64,000 nucleotides of DNA, taken from NCBI GenBank assembly GCA_951802195.1, contig OX637625.1, positions 372,001 to 436,000 on the forward strand, written 5' to 3'. Both the position numbers and the translations under genes were made by a program. This document shows positions 20,076 to 31,603 of this stretch, in pieces (positions within the stretch are counted from its first letter, which is position 1; the number at the start of each line of letters is the position of its first letter). This DNA is from Tausonia pullulans (lineage: Eukaryota; Basidiomycota; Tremellomycetes; Cystofilobasidiales; Mrakiaceae). The notes under the pieces are model-generated. The model was not told where the DNA came from. It saw only the letters and a list, made by a program, of their open reading frames with translations, and did not search any database.

Positions 20076-21309
20076 AGCAGGAGGGAATGCGACAAGGGTG
20101 GATGTCGAGAGAGAGAGAGAGAGGGAGGACCCGGAGTAGGAAGGGAAGCAGAGACAAGGAGGGAGGGAAGGTCGGCCCCAGCTGCTATGCGTCGCGTGGT
20201 TGGAGGTATATGGCAAGAGGATCCGGCCGGATTCTGTCGCGACGTTCAGAGCAGGGAAGGGGGCTGGCTCGTCGACGCTTCTTCAGATCAGGCGAGCAAC
20301 CAACGACCGACGAAGAGGGCGAGAGAGGAAGGATGGCGGTTCGAGAGGAAGGAAGGGGGTGCCGATCGCCCGGTGCTTAGACTCAGAGGACCGGCTCACT
20401 GATGTGGAGGACTAGCCCACGCCCGAAGGCGAGGCGGCACGGAAAGTAAGCTCCACGCCCAAGCACATCTGTGGAAGTTGATTTCGAAAGCGTAACAAAC
20501 CCTGCCGTCAATGCACAGGCGGTCGATCGTCTCGAATGCTCAGCGAGCGAGGCGCATTAACATGCACAGTCTCACTTCCTGTCTTGGCTCATGAGCATCA
20601 TGGCGGTGTTGCTCCGTCTCCCTCGCTTTAAAAGCCGCCGCCACCAGCCAGCAGCTGTTTTGTTCTCGCTTCGGATCCGCCACTCGCTGAGAACGTCGCC
20701 AAGCGCCACCACCAACCCGATCATCTTGACGAATGATTGCACGACGGCACAAACACAAAGCCACCGGGCGCAGTCAACTCCCGAAATCCTTCGGAAGCCC
20801 AAGGACCAGCGGCGTCGTTCTCCTGCTTCCCTTCGGCGGGCTGGCGGCCTGCTACGAATGGTCGTTGCTCCTGTGCCTTAGTCCCGAACTCCCGTTTATC
20901 TTCTGATCAGCCAAGTGCTCGAATTTTGCTGCCGAGCTGATTAAGTCGAACGGAACCCCATTCAAGGGAGGGCGCAGCGGCAACGGCTTTTCCAACTCAG
21001 ATTCGCACGCTTGCTTGACCCGAGGAGGCGAAGTGATCGTTGCCCCTGGACCCTCATTTGTTGTCTCTTCACTTGAGATCATCTGCCTAGAGATAAACAA
21101 CTTCCGCAGAGCGAGCCGACCTCGGCATGCAATGCTGAACTCATCTTGAACGCGAGCGTGGGCAGGTTCCTGATTCGTGATCGGCCAAGGCAGGCAGATT
21201 CCAAGATCATTGGTCGTAGGGCTGTCTTTGGTGAAGACAAACCTCGCGAAATAGAAGAGAAGAGGGAATGACCCGCATTTGATCCTGCATCATTGCTGGC
21301 GCCCACTTC
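20076..21309. other. Intergenic
   Basis: 1.2 kb between the start of the glutaredoxin gene and the end of the aspartyl-tRNA synthetase gene. No frame resembles a gene. It holds the glutaredoxin promoter, with GA-repeats near 20110-20130. Confidence 0.45.
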
Positions 21310-24209
21310 TCAGGCCGACCCACCTCGGCCCTTTTTATTGAGCCCATAGTCCTTGAGCATCTCCTCTGGGACATGACTTGGACTTCGGAAGACGGGGTCC
21401 CCTCCACCAGCGAATTTGGGGAAGGCGATGACGTCCCGGATCACTGAGGTGTCGCAGAGGATTGAGACGAGACGGTCAAAGCCTTGGATGATAGGCGATA
21501 CAAGGCAGATAATGGAAGAAATGAGCTCAGATTTAATCAAGAAGTCGAAGTTGAGAGACATACCGAGAGCGAGACCACCATGTGGAGGAGCACCAAAGGA
21601 AAGCGCTTTCAGGAGATGAGCGAACCGGCCGACCTCGTCGTCCGTAAGCTGGAGGGCAGCGCATGGAGATTAAGTTGGATTCTTGTACTTAGGGCAGTAA
21701 GGCATGCAAAATTACGCACCTTGAGCACCTCCCGCAGGACCCATTCCTGCAGGCGTGCGTCGTGGATACGAACCGAACCACCGCCGATCTCCATGCCGTT
21801 AAGGACGAGGTCGTAGTGCTGGCCGCGAACCTAGCAGCCCCGCAGTATCGCAAAGTCAGTCTTCATCAGTGTGAAATCTGCGGTCCCTCGCAAGGTCGCA
21901 CCTCGGAAACATGTCCAGACTTGAGCGCCTCGACATCCTCAAACACGGGCGCGGTGAACGGGTGATGGGTGGCGGACCACCGCCCATGTGCCTGGAAGTC
22001 CTTATCCTCGTCGGCGAGCGTGAAGAGCGGGAACTCCGTGACCCAGAGGAGTTGCGGAGTCTTCGACAAAGAGAGAAGCCCTGGAAGAGAGAAATGAGAG
22101 GTCAATCAAAACGAACAACGAGTAGCCTTTCGTAAGAGAGTCATGAACCCTTTCCGACCGCCACGTTCATAAGCTGGAGTCGGATCCGGCCGAGCTCGGT
22201 AGACCCTCCCTAAGGAAGGCCCAAAGAAAGTCAACAATGACAGGACCGTGAGATCAAGGGACAGACGACTCACTTCCGGCTCAGCCTTCCTTCGGTTGAC
22301 CCAGATAACTCGGCCCTTGGCCAATCCTAGACCTTGGGCGAGCGCGCCCTCTACACGGAGATCCACCCCGGGCATAACGCTAGATCGTCCGCCCCCAACG
22401 ACCAGACGCTCGACCTGAGGATGCAAAAGTTGTGTCAACGGGATTTCATCGGACTCAGGGCAGGCGTCGAATAGGCGGCCTCACTCCTGCCGGAAGCTCA
22501 TTCGTGGGAAAAAGCGGCTTAGATGGCCATGAGGCAGGCTGCTGAAGCAGGTCGATAGTCTCTTTAGACGCTTGCAGCGACTCGACGAGCTCGGCTGGGA
22601 GGTGTTCTCGAGGGTCTTCAATCTGTGCAGAGGTCTCAGGTCAGCCAGCCGCCTTGTTCTGGCCGGAAGACACCTGCGGTGACCTACCTCAAGCCCAAAG
22701 CGCGTGTCAGGCTTGTCGCTGCCGAAGCGCGACATAGCCTCGTGGTACCTCATGACCGGGAACTCGCCCGCCGACCCCAGGACATCGACGCCCTCGATGT
22801 CCTTCCAAATCCGCGCAATCAGACCCTCGACGACCCGCCTAACCTGTCCTCCTCCAATCCTCCAGCCGGCTGCCCGCTCAGCCTCGGTCGTCCCGCCCGA
22901 GACGAAGCCCATCTCGAGGTCGATCTGGGTGAACTCCGGTTGACGATCCTTCCTGCCTCCCTCATCTCGGAAGCACCGAGCGAGCTGGAAGTATTTGTCC
23001 GTCACGCCAGAGCTTATCAAGAGCTGCTTCGGTTGCTGAGGTGACTGCGGAAGTGCGTAAAAAAGTGGCCGAGGAGCCGTCTTGGCTGGCGGGTGGAGCG
23101 CAGACGCGGGGAGTCGTGTAGGGACGAGATACTCGCGAGCGCCTTCGGGTGAGGATTGGAGGAGGATGGGTGTTTCGATCTCGTTGAAGCCTGAGTAAAG
23201 ACCAAATTGTCAGAACTAGAAGAACCACGACGGGAGACACCTGCGCTCTCACCTTGCTCGTAGAAGTAGGTCCGAACGATATGGGCGATCTTGCTACGTT
23301 TTCGGATGTTGAGCGCGAGCTCCTTTCGTCGAAGATCCAGATACCGGTACTCTGCACGGAGGATTTCGCTCGACTGTTGCAGGTGGAGCGCAGTCACGGT
23401 CAGTATTGCATTGTGGTACGTACATAGCGAGACGCTCAAAGGGCCACATCACCATGGCTTTCCCCGAATTTGGGAGGAATGGCAGGCCCTCGACTGCAGG
23501 GTTGAGGAGCCTCCAATCCTTGACGTCGATCTCGATGCCCTTGTTCCCCCGCTTGTCGGCGTGCTTCTCCTGTACGACACCTTGGACGAGCACGACGCTT
23601 TCGATAGGGAGGTCGAGCAATCGGAGCGCGTCCGAATCCGCATGCGCGTCTTGAACGAGTTGGATTGATCCATGTGAAGAATCGAGTAGCATGTGGAAGG
23701 CGAGTGTCGGGCCCGCTCGTCTTGAAGACGTGTGGAAGAAGGGGGGGGGGAAGGGGTTGGTGTCGGCATTTTGGACAGGAACGCGACGACAGAGCGGCAT
23801 TGACCGCACGTACCGATGCGTGATAACCCAGCCTGTCAGAGTGACCGAATCCCCAATGTTGGAGGATGAGAGGTCCGCGATGAGGTGAGACCGAGGTGGG
23901 AAGGGGCCTGTGAGAGGAATGAACAGGGATCAGACAGGTGGCCGTGACGACGCGACGGGCCGAATGCCGTAGTCGAGTCCACGCACCGAGGTGAGCGTTG
24001 AGCAACTGGCCGCCTTCCTCCGCCGGGTAAGGCTTGACGTGAGTGAGAGAATCGACCCTCGCCGTGCTGGAGTACGCTCGACGGGTCGTTGACCGAGAGT
24101 GAAGCGAGGATACGAGCAACGGCGAACGCACAGCGGCAAGTGAGCAGAGCGGTCGCGTATGGGCGAGGCAAGCGAGCCGCAAAGGGCCAGCTTTGGCGGA
24201 GGCTCTCAT
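21310..24209 (-). CDS. MSD1: Aspartyl-tRNA synthetase, bacterial/mitochondrial type
   Basis: Class II synthetase charging tRNA-Asp in mitochondria. The ATG at 24209 starts a basic, Arg/Ser-rich presequence ([38 protein letters not shown]). After the OB-fold part come [20 protein letters not shown], then [20 protein letters not shown] and [11 protein letters not shown] (motif 2). The bacterial-type insertion contains [29 protein letters not shown] and HHPFTAP follow. Motif 3 (GLALGFDRLV) is formed across an intron with a GTATGT donor near 21555. It ends [16 protein letters not shown] and [15 protein letters not shown]. Around ten introns. Head-to-head with NPT1, 190 bp apart. Confidence 0.93.
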
Positions 24210-24399
24210 CGAGAGCGAGCTGTGAATCTTGCTAAGTGCGTGTTGGAAGTCGGAAACGAGAAAGAGACGCGTTGGACTGAAGCAAGAGGGGGTCCAGGCG
24301 ACGGCGGAGCAGCCGAGCCGACAGATCGTCCGTTTCCCAACCCTCAACCACAACCTCTCTGCCCACTAACGAAGCCCACCAGGCATCATCTCTACAGCC

Positions 24400-26513
24400 A
24401 TGGCATCCCCGATTACCTCGATACTCGACACGGACCTCTACAAAGTTCGTCTTATTATACGCTCGAGGAAGTCGGCTTGACGATTCCTGTACGCCCGCCG
24501 CGTGTCATCAATCTAACACACGACTGACTCAACCACGAGCCTTTCTCTGACTCCTCCTGCCTTCCGGCTCTTTAGTTGACCATGCAACAAGCCATCTTGC
24601 ACCATTTCCCCTCGGATGAGGTCCGATATTCCGATCTGGCTCCCCGCTATTGTCAGACCTTAGGCTGACCTCGTCGATGGTTATCTCTGGCTGCATGCAG
24701 GTCGAATACCGCTTCTATAACAGGCGTCCTGAGCAGCGACTCTCTCGCCAGGGCTTTGAGTGGTTCCAGGCACGTATCTCAGGTGAGATCGACTACGTAT
24801 GCATACCCTAGCTGCCTCTTGCCAGTGAGAAACGGTTAAGACCGTCGGCAACAGCGCGTTGTAAACTGGCTCGACAACGAACGTCAACTCGTGATTGGGA
24901 ATGTGACTAACTTTTCTGACCTATCGCCACTCAGACATCGCTTCTCTAAGCCTACACAAGGCCGAGCGCACCTGGCTCGAATCCAGGTGCCCGTACTTCG
25001 CCCCGAAATACCTCGACTGGCTTGAGGCGCTCCGTCTCGACCCGGCCAAGCAAGTCCGCGCTCGCCTCACCAACCTGGAGACCGTGGACGGAACCGAGTT
25101 TGGAGACGTCGAGATCGACGTTGTGGGCAAGTGGACGGAGACCATCCTCTACGAAGTCAGTCACGGCACTGTTGCCTCCGACGTCCATTCACCCTGACTG
25201 TTGTTTGGTTCCCCCCCCCCCCCACCATAGGTCCCGCTTATGGCTCTTTTGTCTGAGGCTTACTTCATATACGTCGACCAGGACTGGTCGAATGACCGAA
25301 CGACTGGTGCGAGACAGCTAGCTAGCTCTACTTTAGTCCCCAATGACTCACCGATTTACTTTTCTAGACATTGCCGCTGGGAAGTCCAAGCGACTGCTCG
25401 AAGGCGGCTGCGCCTTCTCCGAGTTTGGGACCCGGAGGCGGAGGAGTTACGAGGTTCACGACCTTGTCCTTAAGGGAATTCTCCGGGCACGGAATGAATG
25501 GCAGGCTGGGGGCAATGGCAAGGGCAAGGTTATGGGCACCTCAAACGTGAGAGCCGCTTCCTACTGCCGTGTTTCTTTGTGCCACGACAACCGCTGACAA
25601 GCATGATACTGCAGGTCCACTTTGCAATGAAGTACGACCTTATGCCGATTGGCACGATCGCGCATGAGTGGACCATGGGCATCGCTGCACGCTCTAACGA
25701 TGGCTACGAAACGGCCAATGAGAGGGCCCTCGACCTTTGGGAAGCTGGTGAGTGTCCATCACCTCATCAGTCCCTCCGATGAACCTCGATGCACTTTCCT
25801 CACGCCGGCCATAGTCTACCCTCCTACCCCGAACTCGCCGCTCCACATCGCCCTCACCGACACCCTCACCACCGCGGACTTCTTCCGTGCGGCTTTCACC
25901 CCGTCCCGAGCCCGCGCCTGGCGCGGCCTTCGTCAGGATTCTGGCGATCCCATCACGTACGCGAAGGAGGCCAAGCGCGTGTACGGCGAACTCGGCGTTT
26001 CGATGGAGGCCAAGGTTATCGTTTTTTCAGACGCACTCGACGTCGAGCGCTGCCTGGACATCCAGAAGTTCTGCGACGGAGAGGCGATTGGCTGTTCCTT
26101 CGGTGTCGGAACTTTTCTAACCAATGGTGCTTCGAGTAGGCTGTTGTCTATGGCCGTGTGAACACTTTCCTAACTTATTCATTACCGCCAGACTTTCAGC
26201 ACGTTAAGGCCGAGGGCCAGTCCAAGCCGCTGAACATTGTGATCCTATCTTCCTTGCTCCTCAATGGTCGAATAACAGCAGCTCACACCATTTTTCACCC
26301 CTTTCAGGTCATTAAGCTCTCGAAGATCAATGGCCAAGACTGCGTCAAGATCAGTGATGAGATCACGAAGGTCCGTCGCTATTCCCGAGCTCTGGAGATT
26401 CAAGCTAATTGTTTGTCACATTGCCACAGAACACCGGCCGTGCGGATACTGTCGCCGCTGTCAAGCGCCAGCTCAACCTCTCCGGCCCTCCTTCTCCGCA
26501 GCGTAGATCTTAG
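24400..26513 (+). CDS. NPT1: Nicotinate phosphoribosyltransferase
   Basis: Converts nicotinate and PRPP to nicotinate mononucleotide in NAD salvage. Exons give [177 protein letters not shown], and [20 protein letters not shown]. The AHEW histidine and the RQDSGDP block are typical of the family. It ends [11 protein letters not shown]. About nine introns, with a C12 run in one near 25212. Confidence 0.95.
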
Positions 26514-27049
26514 AACCCCACCTGCTAGCCATTTAATGAATCCATGACGACCCTTCTCATTCGTGACTCGGGTTTTAGATAGATATGCGAGCTAGTATCA
26601 TCGGCTGGAGGTTCTCTTTGTAGTTGAAAATGAACGATGGGAACGCCATCTGGCCGAGAGGCGCGCCGTGAAGCGCGCAGGAGCGCCGCCCTCTTGGCTT
26701 CGCAGGGGGGGTCATTACAGGAAGCGGTGATGCGGCGAGAGGCTCGTCCAATTTCTTCTAACTCCCATCTACCTCTCATGGTTCTCGTACCAAGCTTCTC
26801 TCTGGTCAATCCTAGGCGGGTTGTCATCTTGGAGATTGCGAAATGCCCCTGACCGATGCCCACTGACGCCGTGCACAATCCCTATTCCTTCCGCTGACAG
26901 AATCAATGCAGACCCCCAACTTCGTTGTGAGTATATCCTAAGGGCATGCATTTCATGGTCCAGGCCCATTAGAAAAGGTAAAATATCAAGATAATCTGCT
27001 ATTTCAAGCGGTGGCTTATGTCTAACCATACTTGAGACGACCAGCATTA
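26514..27049. other. Intergenic
   Basis: 3' flank of NPT1. 26955-27005 (inverse) matches 2660-2695 next to repeat E2, so older repeat material is present. No gene. Confidence 0.5.
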
Positions 27050-27246
27050 TATTTTTTTGGATTTAAGTCATGAGTTATACGTGGAGAACGAGGTTAACCC
27101 TATGAGAGATAGCGAGTTGTAGCTAGATAGAGGGAGAGCGGACATGACCGAGCGCGAGAACGTCGGGCGAGGCGCTGTGGGAAGAGGGTTGGCCGAACCA
27201 CTGGGGATGGTTGGCCGGACGGCGTGATGGGCGCCTGGGATGGTGA
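27050..27246 (-). repeat. Poly(A)-tailed retroposon copy E4, 85 bp upstream of tRNA-Lys
   Basis: The reverse complement matches E1 closely from GGCGCCCATCACG to the tail (T-run at 27052-27058 on the plus strand). The 3' module is complete. The tail points away from tRNA-Lys. Confidence 0.7.
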
Positions 27247-27331
27247 TTACAATATTTTTGCCCTTTGTTTTCGGTCGGATACTGTTGGATTTGGAGAATC
27301 TACTAACATCAATTAACGATTTACTGAGTCT

Positions 27332-27435
27332 GCCCTGCTAGCTCAATCGGTAGAGCGTCAGACTCTTAGTCTAAGTGTCTTACTCACTTTCACATGGTGA
27401 TCTGAAGGTTGGGGGTTCGACCCCCCCGTGGGGCT
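27332..27435 (+). tRNA. tRNA-Lys(CUU) with a 31-nt intron
   Basis: The 5' half is 27332-27368 and the 3' half 27400-27435, with the intron after position 37. Acceptor GCCCTGC/GTGGGGC, D-arm GCTC-AATCGGTA-GAGC, anticodon stem TCAGA/TCTGA, loop CTCTTA+A (anticodon CTT) and T-arm GGGGG-TTCGACC-CCCCC fold well. The base at the discriminator position reads T, which is unusual. A T8 terminator lies at 27445-27452. Confidence 0.88.
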
Positions 27436-27444
27436 AATGTTACA

Positions 27445-27452
27445 TTTTTTTT
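27445..27452 (+). terminator. Pol III terminator of tRNA-Lys
   Basis: Eight T in a row, 9 bp after the tRNA. Confidence 0.8.
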
Positions 27453-27793
27453 GTGTGTGTACTATTTTGTGAGTCAGAGATCTTGGTTCCGGACACAGCG
27501 GCAACAAGTGTCGAGGCGGCGGCAGGCGCAGGGTGCGAGCATCTAGATTGGCACTCTCATTGTTTTCCTTAGTCACCCATCGCTGTACTACCATCGATAA
27601 AGGGGCGCGGAACAAACCACGAGGTTACAGGCGACGGCATACGATTGTCTATTGCAAATCAAAAAGTATAGTGAAGCAGGCGCGAGCGGTAGACCACCGC
27701 GCCTCAGTCGGAATATTCCGCGCGGCTGACTTCCTCGATCTCGCTCGCTCGGGACGCATTTGTTACACAGAAAGAAACTAATCGGACAAGGAA
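27453..27793. other. Intergenic
   Basis: Between tRNA-Lys and the end of the pyruvate decarboxylase gene. No gene seen. Confidence 0.5.
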
Positions 27794-30745
27794 TCACTCG
27801 GCATTGGCGCGGGATGTAAGGCTTGCCTGCGAAAGAAGAGCACGTGGAGAATCTCCCCTGGGAAGGAAGACCTCAATGACTGTGGGAGGTCGAAGATTAG
27901 GATACGAACTGCAAAAAGCCACGGCAGCGGCGCAAAGAGAGTAACAGCGACTTACGCTGGATTACCTCCCCCTTCTGGAACGTCTTGTCGCTGAGGAGAG
28001 CGTCGAGCTCATCACGAGTCTCAATGCGGTGGTACTTGTGCTTGACCGAATCGGACTTCTTCGGGACGGGAGAGAGGAAGTCGAGAAGGAGCGAGTGGTT
28101 GTACGGCTGGATGTTGTTGTATTCGGCCTATACACAAGCGAGCGTCAGGGATAGTCAAGAGGGAGTCGCAAAGAGAATTGCCTCACAGTGACGCCGTGGA
28201 TCTGGCGCTCGATCTCGTAGCCGTCGTTGTTGAGGACAAAGATGAAGGGCTTGAGACCTCGGCGGATCATAGTTCCAATCTCCTGGACGGTGAGCCTGGA
28301 AGGAGTGATGTCAATCGCTTGCCCGTGAGATGCATAGGAGAACATCCACTTACTGAAGAGAACCGTCGCCGACAAACAGGATCGTCCTGCGGTCAGGCTG
28401 CTCCGATTCACGGGCGGCGAGGGCGGCTCCAAGGCAGGCGCCGACACTCCAGCCGATGGCCTTCCAGAGAGTAGAAAAACTTATCAGTTAAATGCGCAGC
28501 GGATAAAGACAGTGAATTGCGACTCACGCCCCAAAGGACCTGGGCAAGCGATGTCGCAGTCGCCGGGTAAGGGATGTCGAGAATGCCGAACGCTGAACAG
28601 CAGACAATGTCAGGATACAGACATAGACAGGTAGTGTCGTATGCACCACTCACCGGAGGTACCCGTTTCAGCGAGGATGACGTCGTACTCCTGGAAGAAC
28701 TTGGCGACGCGCGGCCAGAAATGGTCCTGCGAGATGACGCCCTTGCCCCACTTGTTCTCGTCCTCCTTGACCTCCTCCGTCGTAGGGAGCTCGACGGCCT
28801 CCTTGCGGTCCTTGATGGCGCTCCTCTCAGCTTCCTGGGCGGCCTTGGTGCCCTTCTTGGAGGGGATCTTGGCGAGGCGGGCGACGAGGAGCCTGCGATG
28901 GGAGTGTCAGCTTCGAAGGACAATGAAAGAGAGAGATCATGCGTACGGGAGCACATCGCGGAACGAAAGACCGGGGTAGTTGGCATAGCCGATCGAGATG
29001 TGGGTGGAGTGCATATCGACGACATTGGTCGTATCGAGGTGGTAGGTGAAGGATCCCGTGTTAAAGTCGGACTGGAGGCCGCCTATCGAGAAGACGAGGT
29101 CGGCCTTCTCGACGAGATCACGGACGCCCGTGAACGAATTTTCGCCGATGTAGCAGCCTCCGTAATTGGCGTGGTTCTCGTCCATAGTGGCCTTGGCCAT
29201 GGCTGCAGACGGGCGGATCAGGGCATGAAAGCATAAAAAGGACTGGATGATGCTTCTCACGAGTTTCGAAATACGTCATGTCCGTCTTTTCAACGAGTTC
29301 ACGGCTTTGATGAAAAGCCCGTCAGTCTACACAACCAAGATTCAGACGGAAGCGAACAGGGAAGCCACTGACATCCAAGGCACGAGGCCGAACCTGGACG
29401 CGCATGCATCAACGAGGACGATGGGGTCCTCCGACTTCTCGTAGAGCGAGACAATGTTGTCGAGGACGCTCTTGGTGATACGGTCAGGCTCAAAGTCGGC
29501 CGCGGGCGCCTTGGGAGGTTGCGAGTTGGGGTGAGGCTATAACCAGGCGAACAAGTTAGCGTGGGGGAGTGCGCACCTCGAGGCAAGTTTCACTTACAAG
29601 AGGCTCTTTGAGAGGGGCCGCAGAGATCTTGGCGTGGAAGAGGTCGGTAGGGAATGTGAGGTAGACAGGACGGCACTGCAGCAAGTCCCGAGTTCAGGAG
29701 ATGTTCAGGATATCACAGAGGGCGAAAGAGGCGACTGACGTCCTTGAGAGCAACCTTGATGAGCTCGTCAATGACCGCGCCAGCGCCCTCGGTACGAAGG
29801 AGCTTGGCCGAGTGGGTGCTGATCTGGGCAGACATGGCCTCGAACTCTCCGAATCGGCCATCACCGAGGGTGTCTGAGGATCAACGGACAAGACATCCGC
29901 TGCTGGTCAGCTGGCTGGTTGGATCTGACCACTCGTGCGACGTAGACGCACGGTGAAGAAGAGCACCCTTGCCCTGGAGCTTGGTGCTAGGGACACCAAC
30001 GAGGTGGAGAAGAGGGAGACGCTCTGCCATCATGCCGGCGACTCCACAGAGGGCCGACAGCTCGCCGACCTGCCGACATCGCACATACGTCAGCTCACCA
30101 TTGACCGACCGGAGTCACGAGATAGTGCGACCGCAACTCACACCAAAGGTCGTGATAAGAACTGAGAGGCCGTGGCTGACACGAGCGTAACCATCGCAGG
30201 CGTCTTGTGATGGACAGGTATAGGAAGAGGAGGCGGAGGCGGGTACGTCAGCGCGGGGAATCTCAGATGGGCGGGGTGCTGCCCCGTCATCGGGAGGCAC
30301 TCACAGGCGGCATCTGGAGAGGGTAACGTGCGTGCGCGTCAGTAAGGGCGTTCATCGAGGCAAAGCGAACTAAAGGTACTGACTGAGCTCGTTCGCATTG
30401 CCCACCCAGAGGAGATCGGGGTCGCTCTCGATGTAGTCGAGGAACTGAAAGGGCGGAGGTAGGGAGCGGGATGAGGACATCGGCGGCCGGGGGGTCTATC
30501 GGGCTTGAGTAGAGGTTCGTGGAGGACGAAGAGGACTGACCTCAAGATTGAAGTCTCCGGGAACACCGAAGATGGACTTGACCTGAAGCTGTTTGAGACT
30601 GTGTCGGCAATGAAGGAGGATCTTCTCAGCGAGGACGAGCGGGGGGAGGAAGGGGGGGGGGGGGAGGGGGAGTGCCGACCGACGATCAACGGACGCACCG
30701 AGTGAGAATGTACTCCGAGATGGTGATTTCGTCAGAGGATGCCAT
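27794..30745 (-). CDS. PDC1: Pyruvate decarboxylase (ThDP-dependent)
   Basis: Converts pyruvate to acetaldehyde in alcoholic fermentation; cytosolic. The ATG at 30745 gives [16 protein letters not shown]. Exons then encode [40 protein letters not shown] (with the ThDP-activating Glu), [37 protein letters not shown], and [19 protein letters not shown]-like blocks. Then [37 protein letters not shown], and in the ThDP domain [36 protein letters not shown] and [21 protein letters not shown]...NN is the Mg-ThDP motif. It ends LTSRANAE. The last intron splits a codon (C|TC) before [15 protein letters not shown]. The symbol is by family; paralogues cannot be told apart here, and indolepyruvate decarboxylase is possible but less likely. 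Confidence 0.93.
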
Positions 30746-31253
30746 GGCTAGGGAGAGTATTTGTTGCGTTGGTGGGTTGACTGAGATGTAAGTGTGGGTG
30801 TGATGGTGATGGGTGAGGGGGACACAAGATGGGCAAGTTCAGGCGTTTTAGAATGACGCCTCTTCTGGAAGCGCGGCCGTGGACTTGTGCCGGCGGCACT
30901 CCGGCACTGGCCGCACGCTTTCTAGACTTTGTGCGTAGCGCTGGCCACCTCATCTGAGAAGTCGGCAGAAGAGGCTCGAACAAAGGCGAGCGGGGTTGGT
31001 CTCCTCGTCTTCTTACCCCGTCGTACAGGACGCACCTGCACTCGGGGTACTCGATACAATGTTTCCTCAACGGGCAGACTCAGAACACAATGGGAGTTCG
31101 AGGCTCTTCCAGCCGAAGCGGTAATTTGACGTCAGCTGCGTACGAATTTCCGTGTCGCTTTCCGAACGACTGACCGCACCTCCGTCTTTGACTGACGCGC
31201 TTTCCAGAGTTACCGCTCATGAACAGTGTGCCTTCATCGCTTCCGCGCGCCGT
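30746..31253. other. Intergenic, PDC promoter region
   Basis: About 500 bp upstream of the PDC ATG up to repeat E5. No gene seen. Confidence 0.5.
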
Positions 31254-31350
31254 TTATTTTTTGTATCGAAGTAATGAGTTATTTTGTAGAGGAAGAGGTA
31301 ACCCTTTGAGTGATAGCGAGTCATAGCTCGATAGAAGGAGAGCGAAAATG
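31254..31350 (-). repeat. Poly(A)-tailed retroposon copy E5, about 92 bp upstream of tRNA-Pro C
   Basis: Diverged copy of the 3' module: T-run, TATCGAAGTAATGAGTTAT, GAGGTAACCCTTTGAG, GATAGCGAGTCATAGCTCG. The tail is on the left, pointing away from the tRNA gene. Confidence 0.62.
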
Positions 31351-31442
31351 CCGTTAGCAAATTCCTTGCCTAGAATGAATAAAAGTCCTTCAAATTAGCA
31401 CCGACGGGATTAACGCTATATTGGGGTCTTGTACTCCTGCTT

Positions 31443-31598
31443 GTCTGGATGGTGTAGCGGTATCACGCCATGTTAGGGTGTCTGACGTCGGTGAGATGAT
31501 GGTGAGATGGTGAGCCCCACGCGCGCCATCACATCAGATTCCCGTCGATTGTAAACCACACTTCATGGAGGTCCTCGGTTCAATCCCGGGTTCGGACC
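31443..31598 (+). tRNA. tRNA-Pro(AGG) with an 84-nt intron, copy C
   Basis: The 5' half 31443-31478 and 3' half 31563-31598 have a mature sequence identical to copies A and B. The intron 31479-31562 keeps the GGTGAGATGG repeats but has its own middle part. TTTT follows at 31600-31603. The upstream flank is unrelated to those of A and B. Confidence 0.88.
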
Positions 31599-31599
31599 C

Positions 31600-31603
31600 T
31601 TTT
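31600..31603 (+). terminator. Pol III terminator of tRNA-Pro copy C
   Basis: TTTT one base past the discriminator. Confidence 0.75.

Noticed and set aside
19395-20216. A continuous minus-strand frame across the end of glutaredoxin exon 1
   Set aside because: The family match and the donor near 19590 show that the exon ends there; the frame beyond runs through the intron.
20540-20802. Minus-strand frames upstream of the glutaredoxin gene as a small gene
   Set aside because: Short, without family likeness or splice support; frames in GC-rich spacer are expected by chance.
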